64,000 nt of DNA from Comamonadaceae bacterium (lineage in GTDB: Bacteria; Pseudomonadota; Gammaproteobacteria; Burkholderiales; Burkholderiaceae_C). This document shows positions 16,774 through 25,784 of the stretch, piece by piece. The notes beneath the pieces were generated by a model. It saw nothing but the letters and a program-made list of their open reading frames with translations, ran no database searches and was not told the DNA's origin. A program made the translations under genes and the position numbers. The DNA lies in NCBI GenBank assembly GCA_947476285.1, contig CANJPU010000021.1, positions 1-64,000 of the forward strand, written 5' to 3'. How positions within the stretch are numbered: position 1 is the first letter of the stretch; each line of letters begins with the position of its first letter.

Positions 16774-18716
16774 GCGGCGGCCTTCACGGGCGGGAAGATG
16801 CGGGCGTCGTCGATCCGAAGCGTGGCGCTCACGCTGCCGGTTCGGCCATCCTCGAACTTCACCTGGGTTTCAATGAACTGCTCGGTCTTGCCGCCGTAAA
16901 GCGCATCGACCAGCAATTGATACTTCTCGGCGATGAAGCCGCGCCTGACCTTGTTGGTGCGGGTGAGTTCGCCATCGTCGGCATCGAGTTCCTTGTGCAG
17001 GACCAGAAAGCGGCTGACCTGCGAGCCCGCCAGTCGCTCGTCGCAGGCCAGGTCGGCGTTGACTTTCTCTACGCACTCCTTGATCAGCTGGTAGACATCC
17101 GGCTTCTGGGCCAGGTCGGTGTAGCCGGCATAAGGCAGGTTGCGGCGCTCGGCCCAATTGCCCACGGCGTCGATGTCGATGTTGATCATCACGCAGACCT
17201 GCTCTCGCCCGTCGCCATAGGCCACCGCCTCCTTGATGTAGGGAAAGAACTTGAGTTTGTTCTCGACATACTTCGGCGCGAACATTGCGCCATCGTTGGT
17301 GCCGCCGCGAATGCGGCCCACGTCCTTGACCCGGTCGATGATCTTCAGATGTCCCTGTGCATCCACGAAACCTGCATCGCTGGTGTGGTACCAGCCGTCC
17401 GCAGTGAGCACCTCTGCCGTGGCCGCCGGGTTCTTGTAGTACTCCTTGAGCAAGCCGGCAGAGCGCACCAGGATCTCCCCGTTCTCGGCAACCTTGATCT
17501 CCACACCGCTGATGGGAACGCCAACTGTGTCGGCGCGGGCCTGATCGTCGGGCTGTAGGCAAACGAACACCGCGGTCTCGGTCGAGCCATACAACTGTTT
17601 GAGGTTGATGCCGATGGATCGGTAGAAGGTGAACAGGTCGGGGCCGATGGCCTCGCCTGCGGTGTAGGCCACACGCACCCGCGAGAAGCCCAGGTTGTTG
17701 CGCAAGGGGCCGTAGACGAAAAGATTGCCCAGCGCGTATGTCAGGCGGTCCAGCGCGCCCACTGGCCTGCGATCCATCAGCGCCGGCCCGACACGCTTGG
17801 CCACATCCATGAAAGCTTGGAACATCCGGCGTTTTGTCCAGCCTGCATCTTCCATGCGGATCATCACCGTCGTGAGCAGGCCTTCGAACACCCGTGGCGG
17901 CGCGAAGTAGTAGGTGGGGCCGATCTCTTTGAGGTCAATCACCACGGTGCTGGCGGACTCGGGGCAGTTCACCACATAGCCGCAGGCCAGCCACTGCGCA
18001 TAGCTGAAGATGTTTTGCCCGATCCACGCAGGAGGCAAGTAGGCAAGCACCTCCTCGCGGGAGGTCAGTTTGTCAAAGTCGGCGCCTGCCTTGGCCCGGT
18101 CAAGCAAGGTGCGATGGGTATGCACCACGCCTTTGGGGTTGCCGGTGGTGCCTGAGGTGAAGAACATCGCGGCCACATCGTCGGGGCGTGCTTTCTCAAT
18201 CTCGGTTCTGAAGAAGTCGGAATGAGCCAGCGCGAAGCTGCGGCCCGCTTCAATCAGCGCGTCCAGCGCACTCAGACCGGGCTCCTTGTATTTGCGAAGC
18301 CCACGCGGCTCGTCGTAGAAGATCGCAACAATACCGGGACACTGCTCGCGAATCTCCAGCATCTTGTCCACTTGTTCCTGGTCTTCGGCAAATACGAAGC
18401 GAACCTCAGCGTTGTTGATCGGGAACACGCATTCGGCTGCTGCCGCATCCTGGTACAGGGGCACCGGTATGGCCCCCAGCGATTGCGCCGCAAGCATGGT
18501 GGCATACAGCCGAGGCCGATTGGCGCCAACCACCACCATGTGTTCGCCCGACTTCAGACCCGCCTGGTGCAGACCGCAGGCCACATGCATGACCATCTCG
18601 GCCATGTCTGCCCAAGTCAGCGTCTGCCAGATGCCGTATTCCTTCTCGCGCATGGCCGCTTCGCCAGGGCGCGTGCCGGCGTGGTGTGCCAATAAACGTG
18701 GAAACGATGTCTCCAT
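16770..18716 (-). CDS. AMP-binding acyl-CoA synthetase, first gene of the LIV operon
   Basis: 648 residues from ATG 18716, after an AAGGGA site. The ATP loop is FTSGTTGNPKGVVHTHR around 186-202, followed by AYTAGEAIGPDLFTFYRSIG, QLYGSTETAVFVCLQPD and the hinge region WYHTSDAGFVDAQGHLKIIDR. The family makes acyl-CoA from a carboxylic acid, ATP and CoA, and the overall look is that of long-chain/FadD-like synthetases with an intact loop. It is coupled to livG by a 4-bp overlap and is divergent from a Crp/Fnr regulator 133 bp away. Substrate not decided; an aromatic acid is plausible given the PaaK-like ligase at the other end of the operon. Confidence 0.9.
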   Translation of the reverse strand: METSFPRLLAHHAGTRPGEAAMREKEYGIWQTLTWADMAEMVMHVACGLHQAGLKSGEHMVVVGANRPRLYATMLAAQSLGAIPVPLYQDAAAAECVFPINNAEVRFVFAEDQEQVDKMLEIREQCPGIVAIFYDEPRGLRKYKEPGLSALDALIEAGRSFALAHSDFFRTEIEKARPDDVAAMFFTSGTTGNPKGVVHTHRTLLDRAKAGADFDKLTSREEVLAYLPPAWIGQNIFSYAQWLACGYVVNCPESASTVVIDLKEIGPTYYFAPPRVFEGLLTTVMIRMEDAGWTKRRMFQAFMDVAKRVGPALMDRRPVGALDRLTYALGNLFVYGPLRNNLGFSRVRVAYTAGEAIGPDLFTFYRSIGINLKQLYGSTETAVFVCLQPDDQARADTVGVPISGVEIKVAENGEILVRSAGLLKEYYKNPAATAEVLTADGWYHTSDAGFVDAQGHLKIIDRVKDVGRIRGGTNDGAMFAPKYVENKLKFFPYIKEAVAYGDGREQVCVMINIDIDAVGNWAERRNLPYAGYTDLAQKPDVYQLIKECVEKVNADLACDERLAGSQVSRFLVLHKELDADDGELTRTNKVRRGFIAEKYQLLVDALYGGKTEQFIETQVKFEDGRTGSVSATLRIDDARIFPPVKAAA

Positions 18717-18779
18717 TCGATGTCCCTTGTAAAACTGCTTACCTAATGCTGCTGAATTTCGCGAATGGTAGGACGGAGT

Positions 18780-18809
18780 TTGACGCCAACTTGTCTTTGC
18801 GACGACAAT
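18780..18809 (+). promoter_or_regulatory. candidate sigma-70 promoter of the Crp/Fnr gene
   Basis: TTGACG (18780-18785) is separated by 18 bases from GACAAT (18804-18809), a fair match to the housekeeping consensus, about 40 bp before the GTG start at 18850. The palindrome at 18811-18826 follows directly and would cover the transcription start, as an autoregulatory operator would. Confidence 0.45.
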
Positions 18810-18810
18810 C

Positions 18811-18826
18811 CTAGGGTATGTCCTAG
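18811..18826. promoter_or_regulatory. inverted repeat CTAGG-N6-CCTAG in the divergent regulator/operon gap
   Basis: CTAGG (18811-18815) and CCTAG (18822-18826) are separated by GTATGT. It lies between the Crp/Fnr gene and the acyl-CoA synthetase operon and is the only clear dyad in the gap. It is a candidate binding site for the adjacent regulator, though it is not the classical Fnr or Crp consensus. Confidence 0.5.
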
Positions 18827-18849
18827 TAAGACCTGACTCGAACCTTTCA

Positions 18850-19566
18850 GTGACCACCGATCCGACCCTGCATCAACGCCGTCGACCGCCCACCGCAAGT
18901 GAGCTGGCAGGCATTCCCTGGCTGAAGCTGCTGCGGCCCGATGAGCGCGACCGAGCCGTAGCCAGCATTCAGGTGGGTGACGCATTGTCTGGCGACTTGG
19001 TGTGCCGCGTCGGTCGTCCGGTGACCTACTGGTTTGGCGTGATCGACGGCCTGCTCAAGATGAGCGCCGACAATGCGCAAGGCCAAACCATGACTTTCAC
19101 CGGCGTGCCACCCGGTGGCTGGTTTGGCGAGGGCACGGCGCTCAAGCGCGAAAGCTATCGCTACAACATCCAGGCTTTGCGGCCCAGCCGGGTTGCCGGC
19201 TTGCCGGTGGATACTTTTCATTGGCTGCTCGATCACTCCATCGGATTCAATCGCTTCGTGATGGACCAACTCAACGAACGTCTGGCGCAATTCATTGGCG
19301 CTCGCGAAATCGATCGCATGAACGACCCCGACCTGCGGGTTGCGCGCAGTCTGGCGGCGCTGTTCAACCCGGTTCTCTATCCTGGTGTGGGCGAGTTGCT
19401 GCGCATCACCCAACAAGAGCTCGCCTACCTGGTCGGCTTGTCGCGCCAGCGTGTCAATGAAGCGCTGGCGGTGCTGCAGGCGCAGGGCAGCATCAGAGTG
19501 GAATACGGCGGTGTGCGCATTCTTGATTTGCAAGCCTTGCGAACCAGCGTGCCGGCGCGCGGGTAG
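18850..19566 (+). CDS. Crp/Fnr-family transcriptional regulator
   Basis: 238 residues from a GTG start. The N-terminal half is a cyclic-nucleotide-binding-type beta barrel (GDALSGDLVCRVGRPVTYWF, VPPGGWFGEGTALK). The C-terminal winged helix-turn-helix is LRITQQELAYLVGLSRQRVNEALAVLQAQG at about 190-220. No Fnr-type N-terminal cysteine cluster is present, so it is not an iron-sulfur oxygen sensor; the effector is unknown. It is divergent from the synthetase/LIV operon and is the likely local regulator. Confidence 0.9.
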   Translation: MTTDPTLHQRRRPPTASELAGIPWLKLLRPDERDRAVASIQVGDALSGDLVCRVGRPVTYWFGVIDGLLKMSADNAQGQTMTFTGVPPGGWFGEGTALKRESYRYNIQALRPSRVAGLPVDTFHWLLDHSIGFNRFVMDQLNERLAQFIGAREIDRMNDPDLRVARSLAALFNPVLYPGVGELLRITQQELAYLVGLSRQRVNEALAVLQAQGSIRVEYGGVRILDLQALRTSVPARG

Positions 19567-19576
19567 CATACGGTGC

Positions 19577-20356
19577 ATGCAAGAAGACGCGTCGACCCCC
19601 GCTTCCACTTCGCGCTTGAACAAGCGCATGGCCGAGCTGGGCCTGTGCTCGCGGCGCGAAGCCGATGAGTGGATCGCCCGTGGCTGGGTGCGTGTCAATG
19701 GAGAGCCGGCCATCATGGGCCTTCAGGTGGCGCCTGGCGCGCGCATTGAGGTCGATCCCCAGGCGCGAGAGCGGCAGCAGCATCAGGTCACCATTCTCCT
19801 GAACAAGCCCATTGGTTATGTGAGTGGCCAGGCCGAAGATGGTCACCAGCCAGCAGTGGTGCTGGTTCAGCAGCGTAGCCACTGGAGCGGCGACGCCTCA
19901 CGCCTGCGCTTTTCGCCGCAGCAACTCAGGGGGCTGGCGCCAGCCGGGCGCCTGGACATCGACTCCACCGGCCTCTTGGTGTTGACGCAGGACGGGCGCA
20001 TCGCACGCCAGCTCATTGGCGAAGACAGCAGCATGGAGAAGGAATACCTGGTGCGCGTGAACTACGGCAGCGTGGCCACTTCGGTGCAAGAGTCTTTCCC
20101 CGCCGCGCAACTGGCCCGGTTGCGCCATGGCTTGCAGCTAGACGGGCAGGCGCTCAAGCCCGCCAAAGTCGAGTGGCAGAACCCAGAGCAACTGCGCTTT
20201 GTGCTGACCGAAGGCAAGAAGCGCCAGATCCGCCGCATGTGCGAGCTGGTCGGGCTCAAGGCGGTAGGGCTCAAGCGAATACGCATCGGCGCCGTGCTTT
20301 TGGGCCAGTTGCCTGTCGGACAATGGCGCTATCTGGCCGACCATGAACGATTTTGA
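19577..20356 (+). CDS. RluB/RluF-type 23S rRNA pseudouridine synthase
   Basis: 259 residues from ATG 19577. An S4 RNA-binding domain (residues about 13-60, RLNKRMAELGLCSRREADEW) is followed by the RsuA/RluB/E/F catalytic domain. That domain contains LNKPIGYVSGQ, the GRLDIDSTGLLVLTQDG motif with catalytic aspartate 127, and EGKKRQIRRMCELVG. It converts a uridine of rRNA to pseudouridine. Which paralogue it is (RluB, RluE or RluF) cannot be settled here. It starts 10 bp after the Crp/Fnr stop, and the next gene begins 9 bp after it. Confidence 0.88.
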   Translation: MQEDASTPASTSRLNKRMAELGLCSRREADEWIARGWVRVNGEPAIMGLQVAPGARIEVDPQARERQQHQVTILLNKPIGYVSGQAEDGHQPAVVLVQQRSHWSGDASRLRFSPQQLRGLAPAGRLDIDSTGLLVLTQDGRIARQLIGEDSSMEKEYLVRVNYGSVATSVQESFPAAQLARLRHGLQLDGQALKPAKVEWQNPEQLRFVLTEGKKRQIRRMCELVGLKAVGLKRIRIGAVLLGQLPVGQWRYLADHERF

Positions 20357-20365
20357 AAGTGCCCC

Positions 20366-21388
20366 ATGAAGATAGTTGCCACCGCCGTTTTGTTGGCCAG
20401 CTTTTGCTGCCACGAGGTTTTCGCGCAGACGTCCACGGTCAACGCGATCTGTAGCACCGACCAGGCCTGGTGTGAGCTTGCCGCGCAAGAGTTCACCCGG
20501 TCCACGGGGGTTCGCGTGCTGCAGACCCGCAAGGCCACGGGCGAAGCCCTGGCGCAGCTACGCGCCGAGGCGGCCAATCCCAAAACCGACCTCTGGTGGG
20601 GCGGCACCGGGGATCCTTACTACCAGGCGGCCGAGATCGGCTTGCTCGATGCATATCGACCCGACTACCTGGGCGACCTGCACGGCTGGGCGGTGCGCCA
20701 GTATGCGATGAGCCAGAACTATGTGGGCGGCTTCTACACCAGCGCCATCGGCTTTGGATGGAATGAGGAGGTGCTCAAGAAGAAGAAGCTGCCGCCGCCC
20801 AAGTGCTGGAAGGACCTGCTCGATCCGCGTTACAAGGGAGAGATTGAAACCTCACATCCTGCCTCCAGCGGCACGGCCTACACCATCATCGCCGGCTTGG
20901 TGCAGATGATGGGCGAGGATCAGGCGTTTGACTACCTCAAGAAACTGCACCGCAATGTCACCCAGTACACCCGCAGCGGCACTGCACAAGCGCGCAGCGT
21001 TGCCAAGGGAGAGGTGGGGATTGGGGTGAGTTTCATTTTCGGTTTCGACAACGAACGGCTGACCAACAAGTTCCCGGTGTTCGCTGCCGCGCCTTGCGAG
21101 GGCACCAGCTATGAAATTGGCGGCATCGCTCTGGTCAAGGGCTCGCGCAACCGGGAAGCTGCCCGGCGCTACTACGATTGGCTGATGAGTCCGCAAGGCC
21201 AGCAAATCGGTGCGCGCTCCAACAGCCTGCAAGTGCCCGCCAACAAGACCTTCAAGCCTGATCCTCGCATTCCCTCGATCGACGCGGTGCGCCTGGTTAA
21301 ATACGATTTTGAAAAGTACGGGAAAGCCGCAGAGCGCAGGCGTCTGGTCGAGCGCTGGGTGAAGGAAGTCGAGTCGCTGCCTCGTTGA
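20366..21388 (+). CDS. ABC-type extracellular binding protein, iron(III)/AfuA-like (orphan)
   Basis: 340 residues with a signal peptide (MKIVATAVLLASFCCHEVFA, cleavage before QTST). The mature protein follows the type-II binding-protein fold of the FbpA/AfuA group: AAQEFTRSTGVRVLQTRKATGE, DLWWGGTGDPYYQAAEIGLL, WKDLLDPRYKGEIE, SSGTAYTIIAGLVQMMGED and a C-terminal ARRYYDWLMSPQGQQIG. Neither permease nor ATPase genes are adjacent, so it is an orphan receptor here. Iron, a phosphonate or a polyamine are all possible ligands. Confidence 0.85.
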   Translation: MKIVATAVLLASFCCHEVFAQTSTVNAICSTDQAWCELAAQEFTRSTGVRVLQTRKATGEALAQLRAEAANPKTDLWWGGTGDPYYQAAEIGLLDAYRPDYLGDLHGWAVRQYAMSQNYVGGFYTSAIGFGWNEEVLKKKKLPPPKCWKDLLDPRYKGEIETSHPASSGTAYTIIAGLVQMMGEDQAFDYLKKLHRNVTQYTRSGTAQARSVAKGEVGIGVSFIFGFDNERLTNKFPVFAAAPCEGTSYEIGGIALVKGSRNREAARRYYDWLMSPQGQQIGARSNSLQVPANKTFKPDPRIPSIDAVRLVKYDFEKYGKAAERRRLVERWVKEVESLPR

Positions 21389-21396
21389 ATAGGCTG

Positions 21397-21627
21397 CTAG
21401 AAGGTGATGGTCAGGTCGTTTACCTCAATGGGCATCACTGCCGCGCTCAGCACACTGCCTGGCTCGCAGGCGGGCAGGGCGACGAGGCTCAGTTCTGCGT
21501 CCAGTTCCTGCATGCTTGAATCGCTCAAATTGTGCAGGAGCGTGAGCGTCAAATGCATCCCCCAGTCCTGCGGGTCGGCAGTGCCGGAATCCGCATAAGC
21601 TGTGAGGGGCGATGGATCGAAGTTCAT
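21397..21627 (-). CDS. small hypothetical protein (76 aa)
   Basis: A 76-residue open frame starts MNFDPSPLTAYADSGTADPQ and ends VNDLTITF. It is acidic with an even composition, which is more protein-like than the overlapping frames. It has no signal peptide or membrane segment. It lies alone in the 420-bp gap between the orphan binding-protein gene and htpG, on the opposite strand, with no strong ribosome site. No family is recognised; it could still be chance. Confidence 0.4.
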   Translation of the reverse strand: MNFDPSPLTAYADSGTADPQDWGMHLTLTLLHNLSDSSMQELDAELSLVALPACEPGSVLSAAVMPIEVNDLTITF

Positions 21628-21728
21628 GATGCGTCTGGATTCACTGTACTAAGTCGACCACTCCCGTCTAGGCATCTGGAACCAAAAGATGAACATACTG
21701 TCCACTTTGTCACGCTTGCACCTGTGCT

Positions 21729-21756
21729 CTTGAAAAAATGATCGCGCGCCCCAATT
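21729..21756 (+). promoter_or_regulatory. sigma-32 heat-shock promoter of htpG
   Basis: CTTGAA (21729-21734), then 14 bases, then CCCCAATT (21749-21756). This is close to the CTTGAA-N13/15-CCCCATNT consensus and lies 54 bp before the htpG ATG. No CIRCE element is seen, so htpG would be under sigma-32 alone. Confidence 0.85.
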
Positions 21757-21810
21757 TGCCGAGGGCAATTCAACCACTCGTTCCCATAATTTCCCCGAGT
21801 TCTTTCAGTC

Positions 21811-23721
21811 ATGAGCCAAAAACAAACCCTCTCTTTCCAGGCAGAAGTCGCCCAGTTGCTGCATCTGGTGACGCACTCGCTTTACTCCAACAAGGAGATT
21901 TTCCTGCGCGAGTTGATCTCCAACGCCTCGGACGCCTGCGACAAGCTTCGCTTTGAGGCCTTGAACGACACCGCTTTGTACGAGGACTCGCCCAACCTGG
22001 AGGTGCGGGTCGGCTTCGACAAGGAGGCTCGCACCCTCACCATTACCGACAACGGCATCGGCCTGTCGCAGCAGGAAGCCATCGATAACCTGGGCACCAT
22101 TGCCAAGAGCGGCACCCGGGAGTTCATGAACCGCCTGTCAGGCGACCAGAAGGCCGACGCTCAGCTGATTGGTCAGTTCGGAGTGGGGTTCTATTCAGGC
22201 TTCATCGTTGCGGACCGGATCATGGTGGAATCACGCCGCGCAGGACTGCCCTCTGGCGAAGGCGTGCGCTGGACCAGCGGCGGAGCCGGCGACTTCGAGG
22301 TGGAAGCTGTCGAACGGCATGTGCGCGGCACCAGCGTCACGCTGCACCTGCGTGAAGATGCAGCCGACTACCTCTCCACCTGGAAACTCAAATCCATCGT
22401 CGGCAAATACTCCGACCATATTTCCCTGCCTATTTTGATGCGCAAGGAAGAGTGGAAGGAAGGGCCAGAAGGCAAGGGTGGCGAGATGGCGCTGACCGAC
22501 GAATGGGAAACCGTCAACAAGGCCAGCGCGCTGTGGACACGCCCGCGCAAGGACATCAGCGCAGAGCAGTACCAGGATTTCTACAAACAGATCAGCCACG
22601 ACCATGAGGCGCCGCTGGCGTGGTCGCACAACCGCGTCGAGGGCTCCACCGAATATATTCAGTTGCTCTACATCCCCGCGCATGCGCCTTTCGATCTGTG
22701 GAACCGCGAGAAAGCCGCAGGCGTCAAGCTCTACGTCAAGCGCGTGTTCATCATGGAAGAAGCGGAGGCTTTGCTTCCAACCTACCTGCGCTTTGTCAAA
22801 GGCGTCATCGATTCCTCCGACTTGCCGCTCAACGTCAGCCGTGAATTGCTGCAGGAAAGCCGCGACGTCAGGGCCATTCGAGAGGGCAGCACCAAGCGCG
22901 TGCTCGGCATGCTCGAAGAAATGGCCAAGCAGGAGAAGGCGGAAGGTGCGACGCAAGAAGACAAGGAGAAATACGGCAAGTTCTATGCGCAATTCGGTGT
23001 CGTGCTCAAGGAAGGTCTGGGCGAGGACGCCGGCAACCGCGAACGCCTTGCCAAGCTGCTGCGCTTTGCTTCGACCAGTCCCGACACGGTGAGTGTTTCG
23101 CTGGCCGACTACAAGGCGCGGATGAAAGAAGGCCAGGAGGCCATCTACTACATCACTGCCGACACCATGGCCGCTGCCAAGAACAGCCCGCAGCTCGAAG
23201 TCTTTCGCAAGAAGGGCATCGAGGTGCTGCTCATGCCCGACCGTGTCGACGAGTGGGCGCTTAACTACTTGCAGGATTTCGATGGCACGCCTATGCAGTC
23301 GGTGGCCAAGGGCGCGGTCGATCTGGGCAAGTTGCAGGACGAGGCCGAGAAGAAGGCCACCGAAGAGGCGGCCGAGTCCTTCAAACCCGTGCTTGAAAAG
23401 CTGAAGGAGGCCTTGAAGGACAAGGCGCAGGATGTGCGTGTCACGTCGCGTCTGGTAGATTCGCCGGCGTGTCTGGTGGTCAGCGATGGCGGCATGAGCA
23501 TGCAGCTCGCACGCATGCTCAAGCAGGCCGGACAACAGGTGCCAGAGGTCAAGCCTGTGCTGGAGGTGAATACCGAGCACGCTCTAGTCAAGAAGCTCGA
23601 AAGCACTGATCGTTTCGAGGACTTGGCTCACATTCTTTTCGATCAGGCACTGCTGGCAGAAGGCGGATTGCCAGAAGACCCGGCAGCCTATGTGAAGCGG
23701 GTCAACGCGCTCCTGGTCTGA
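21811..23721 (+). CDS. htpG: molecular chaperone HtpG (Hsp90)
   Basis: 636 residues, the normal bacterial Hsp90 length. The N-terminal GHKL ATPase has the [21 protein letters not shown] helix, [25 protein letters not shown] and [17 protein letters not shown]. The middle domain has [16 protein letters not shown], and the C-terminal dimerisation domain ends [14 protein letters not shown] ([10 protein letters not shown]). It refolds and remodels client proteins in the cytosol. A very good sigma-32 promoter lies upstream. No MEEVD tail is present, as expected for bacteria. Confidence 0.98.
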   Translation: MSQKQTLSFQAEVAQLLHLVTHSLYSNKEIFLRELISNASDACDKLRFEALNDTALYEDSPNLEVRVGFDKEARTLTITDNGIGLSQQEAIDNLGTIAKSGTREFMNRLSGDQKADAQLIGQFGVGFYSGFIVADRIMVESRRAGLPSGEGVRWTSGGAGDFEVEAVERHVRGTSVTLHLREDAADYLSTWKLKSIVGKYSDHISLPILMRKEEWKEGPEGKGGEMALTDEWETVNKASALWTRPRKDISAEQYQDFYKQISHDHEAPLAWSHNRVEGSTEYIQLLYIPAHAPFDLWNREKAAGVKLYVKRVFIMEEAEALLPTYLRFVKGVIDSSDLPLNVSRELLQESRDVRAIREGSTKRVLGMLEEMAKQEKAEGATQEDKEKYGKFYAQFGVVLKEGLGEDAGNRERLAKLLRFASTSPDTVSVSLADYKARMKEGQEAIYYITADTMAAAKNSPQLEVFRKKGIEVLLMPDRVDEWALNYLQDFDGTPMQSVAKGAVDLGKLQDEAEKKATEEAAESFKPVLEKLKEALKDKAQDVRVTSRLVDSPACLVVSDGGMSMQLARMLKQAGQQVPEVKPVLEVNTEHALVKKLESTDRFEDLAHILFDQALLAEGGLPEDPAAYVKRVNALLV

Positions 23722-23996
23722 TCTTTGTTCTTTCCTGCGACTCGGCGGTACTCGCCCGCAAAGCGTGGCCGTCCCTGGGGAAGGGTTGTGCAGCCGATTC
23801 GCGGAACGAGATGACATTTTTCTGGAACGAAGCGCTCCAGATGCATCTTCGAATGGACCGAACGTGAAATCTTTCACCGTTCACGGGTTCGTGCGCGTTC
23901 CAAACATGTGGTTCCCCTGCTGATGCAGTTCGTTCCCAATTCGCCATGCGTGGGTGTGCCGGGGATAAAAACTCGGCATCACACCAGGAGCACCAC

Positions 23997-25067
23997 ATGG
24001 CACACGAACTCCAATCGCACACCGGATCCGACTTGGCCAAGCTTTGCAGGGCAGTGCAGTACCGCACGGGCTATGTCTTCGGCTTACGCGACGAACAGCT
24101 TGAAAATGTCGGCGCTGTCACTCACCCGCAGCCCATTAAGACTGCCGCCCAGCGCGAGGCAGTCGCCCGCGATCGCGCACTGCGTTGGGCGGTACATGCG
24201 TTCAATTCACATGTGTTGGATGCACTGGCCAAAAGCCTGGCACCGGGCGCTGCGAACCATTGCGGTGGACGCTTTGTCACCATCCGGTTGGCGCTCAATG
24301 AATCGCCGGTGAAAGACATTCTGACCAAGGTCAGGCAAAACCGCCCTCCGCTGGCACCGCGCGAGAAGCTGGGAGATCACGAACTGGCCGCTGCGCTCAT
24401 GTGGGGCTTTCTTGAGGCCCCCCGTGGTCTGCTTGACGACCGGGTGCACCAAGGTCGCCATCCCGATCCCGCCCTGCGCCAGTCATGCCTGAGCATTCTC
24501 GGTCGCTCCGGCTGGGTTGCGCCACCAGAAGGCCTGCTCGACCATCTGGCCAGAGTGAGCCAGCCTGGTCTGCCCCCGGTGGGGTCCGCATCGGGCGTCT
24601 TCAATGTCGAGCGTGTCTTGCCCTGTGCCTTGGCTCTTCAGCTGTGCGGCAGTGACTTGCACAGCCCCAACAAGCGGCTTTCGCAGCAGGACCAACGCCT
24701 GCGTGACGCAGCCGTCGCTGTGTTGTGGCGGGTCGCCGCGGCGGCAAGCGAGGACGCCGAGCTGCAAGGGCAAGTGGCCCGCTTGCTCAAAGGCATCCAG
24801 GCGCAGTCCTATGTACGTTCCGATAGAGCGCGCACGGCGCACCCTACCCAGACTTCAGCTCGGCCATGGAACCTCAAGTCCAATGAAAGCTCAGTGCGTC
24901 CCACAACCCAGCGGGCTTCCGGTCATGAGTCCGGTGGCGGTGGTTGGGCGCGCAGGATGCTGGCGGCCTTTCGCGGGGTAGTTGGCCGGCGCGAGCGCAG
25001 CCGCCATCAGAGTGCACTCTGGAATCAAACCGACACCGACTGGATGCCGCTGAGCGCTGGCAAGTGA
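23997..25067 (+). CDS. hypothetical protein, unrecognised (356 aa)
   Basis: The start at 23997 follows an AGGAG site 8 bases away (MAHELQSHTGSDLAKLCRAV). The first 280 residues look globular and helix-rich with no signal peptide or membrane segment. The last 75 residues are rich in S, T, R, Q and G and look disordered, ending in a basic patch (RRMLAAFRGVVGRRERSR) and WNQTDTDWMPLSAGK. No family was recognised. It stands alone between htpG and a convergent binding-protein gene, with a 275-bp gap before it that holds no other gene. Confidence 0.65.
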   Translation: MAHELQSHTGSDLAKLCRAVQYRTGYVFGLRDEQLENVGAVTHPQPIKTAAQREAVARDRALRWAVHAFNSHVLDALAKSLAPGAANHCGGRFVTIRLALNESPVKDILTKVRQNRPPLAPREKLGDHELAAALMWGFLEAPRGLLDDRVHQGRHPDPALRQSCLSILGRSGWVAPPEGLLDHLARVSQPGLPPVGSASGVFNVERVLPCALALQLCGSDLHSPNKRLSQQDQRLRDAAVAVLWRVAAAASEDAELQGQVARLLKGIQAQSYVRSDRARTAHPTQTSARPWNLKSNESSVRPTTQRASGHESGGGGWARRMLAAFRGVVGRRERSRHQSALWNQTDTDWMPLSAGK

Positions 25068-25079
25068 ACCTACGGTAAG

Positions 25080-25784
25080 TCACGCCACTTCGAATCCGCC
25101 CTCAGCGCGCAACTTCGCCGCATAGGCGCCGGCCATCATGGCAATGAATTGTCTGGCGGCCTCTGGCTGCGTCGCGCGGCTGCATAGCGCAGCGGTATAA
25201 ACCGTGGCCAGCTCGAACTCCACCGGCAACAGTCCCGTCAGTTGCACGCCCGGTGTATAGAGAATCTCCGTCACCTGGGTGCAGCCGATGAGGCCCTTGT
25301 CAGTGCACTGCGCCATTTCGCGCATCGCGCTGGCACCATTGGGAAAGGGCCGTAGCCGCCCTGTCAGTTGCTCGGCGATACCCAGTGTCTTGAGCACCTT
25401 CATGAAATGAATGCCCGCCGTGGCCTTGACCGGGTCCGGAAAGTAAATGCCCTTGGCGCCCAGCAGCGCGCTGCGCAATGCCGGTGCAGTGTCCATGGGC
25501 GGGGCCTGCTCTCCGGACTTCACGGCCACGCCGGTCTTGACCACGCCAAGCGCCGCGCTGCTGCCTGGCGCCACATCGCCGTCGCGTGCGAGCTGCTCAA
25601 TCAGTGCCTGCGTGAGGATGAGCACGTCGCACGGCGCGCCGGCCAACAGCATGTCGCGCATCGCGCCAACTGCACCGAATGTGCCTTGCACCTCCAACCC
25701 GCTCTGTGTCTGGAACAGGCCCTTCAATTGGCCCACCAGGCCTTGCGCGGCGCCTCCGCTGAGCAAACGAATGGAATCGCTCAT
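25080..25784 (-). CDS. ModA-like substrate-binding protein lacking a signal peptide
   Basis: 234 residues from ATG 25784. The fold resembles molybdate-type binding proteins (SIRLLSGGAAQGLVGQL, FGAVGAMRDMLLAGAPCDVLIL, GIYFPDPVKATAGIHFMKVL, CTDKGLIGCTQVTEIL, FIAMMAGAYAAKLRAEGGF). The protein begins directly with the first beta strand, so no export signal is present from the coupled start. Its ATG overlaps the TAA of the upstream Bug gene by one base (TAATG). It may act in the cytoplasm as a ligand sensor or enzyme-like protein, or be exported by an unseen route. Molybdate itself is unlikely to be the ligand in this context. Confidence 0.75.
   Translation of the reverse strand: MSDSIRLLSGGAAQGLVGQLKGLFQTQSGLEVQGTFGAVGAMRDMLLAGAPCDVLILTQALIEQLARDGDVAPGSSAALGVVKTGVAVKSGEQAPPMDTAPALRSALLGAKGIYFPDPVKATAGIHFMKVLKTLGIAEQLTGRLRPFPNGASAMREMAQCTDKGLIGCTQVTEILYTPGVQLTGLLPVEFELATVYTAALCSRATQPEAARQFIAMMAGAYAAKLRAEGGFEVA

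Noticed and set aside
22231-23580. 449-codon open frame on the minus strand
   Set aside because: It lies entirely inside htpG on the opposite strand and shows no motif.
23722-23996. TCTGGA/TCCAGA and TGAAA/TTTCA dyads after htpG, as a possible terminator
   Set aside because: The stems are short, G+C-poor and lack a T-tract.
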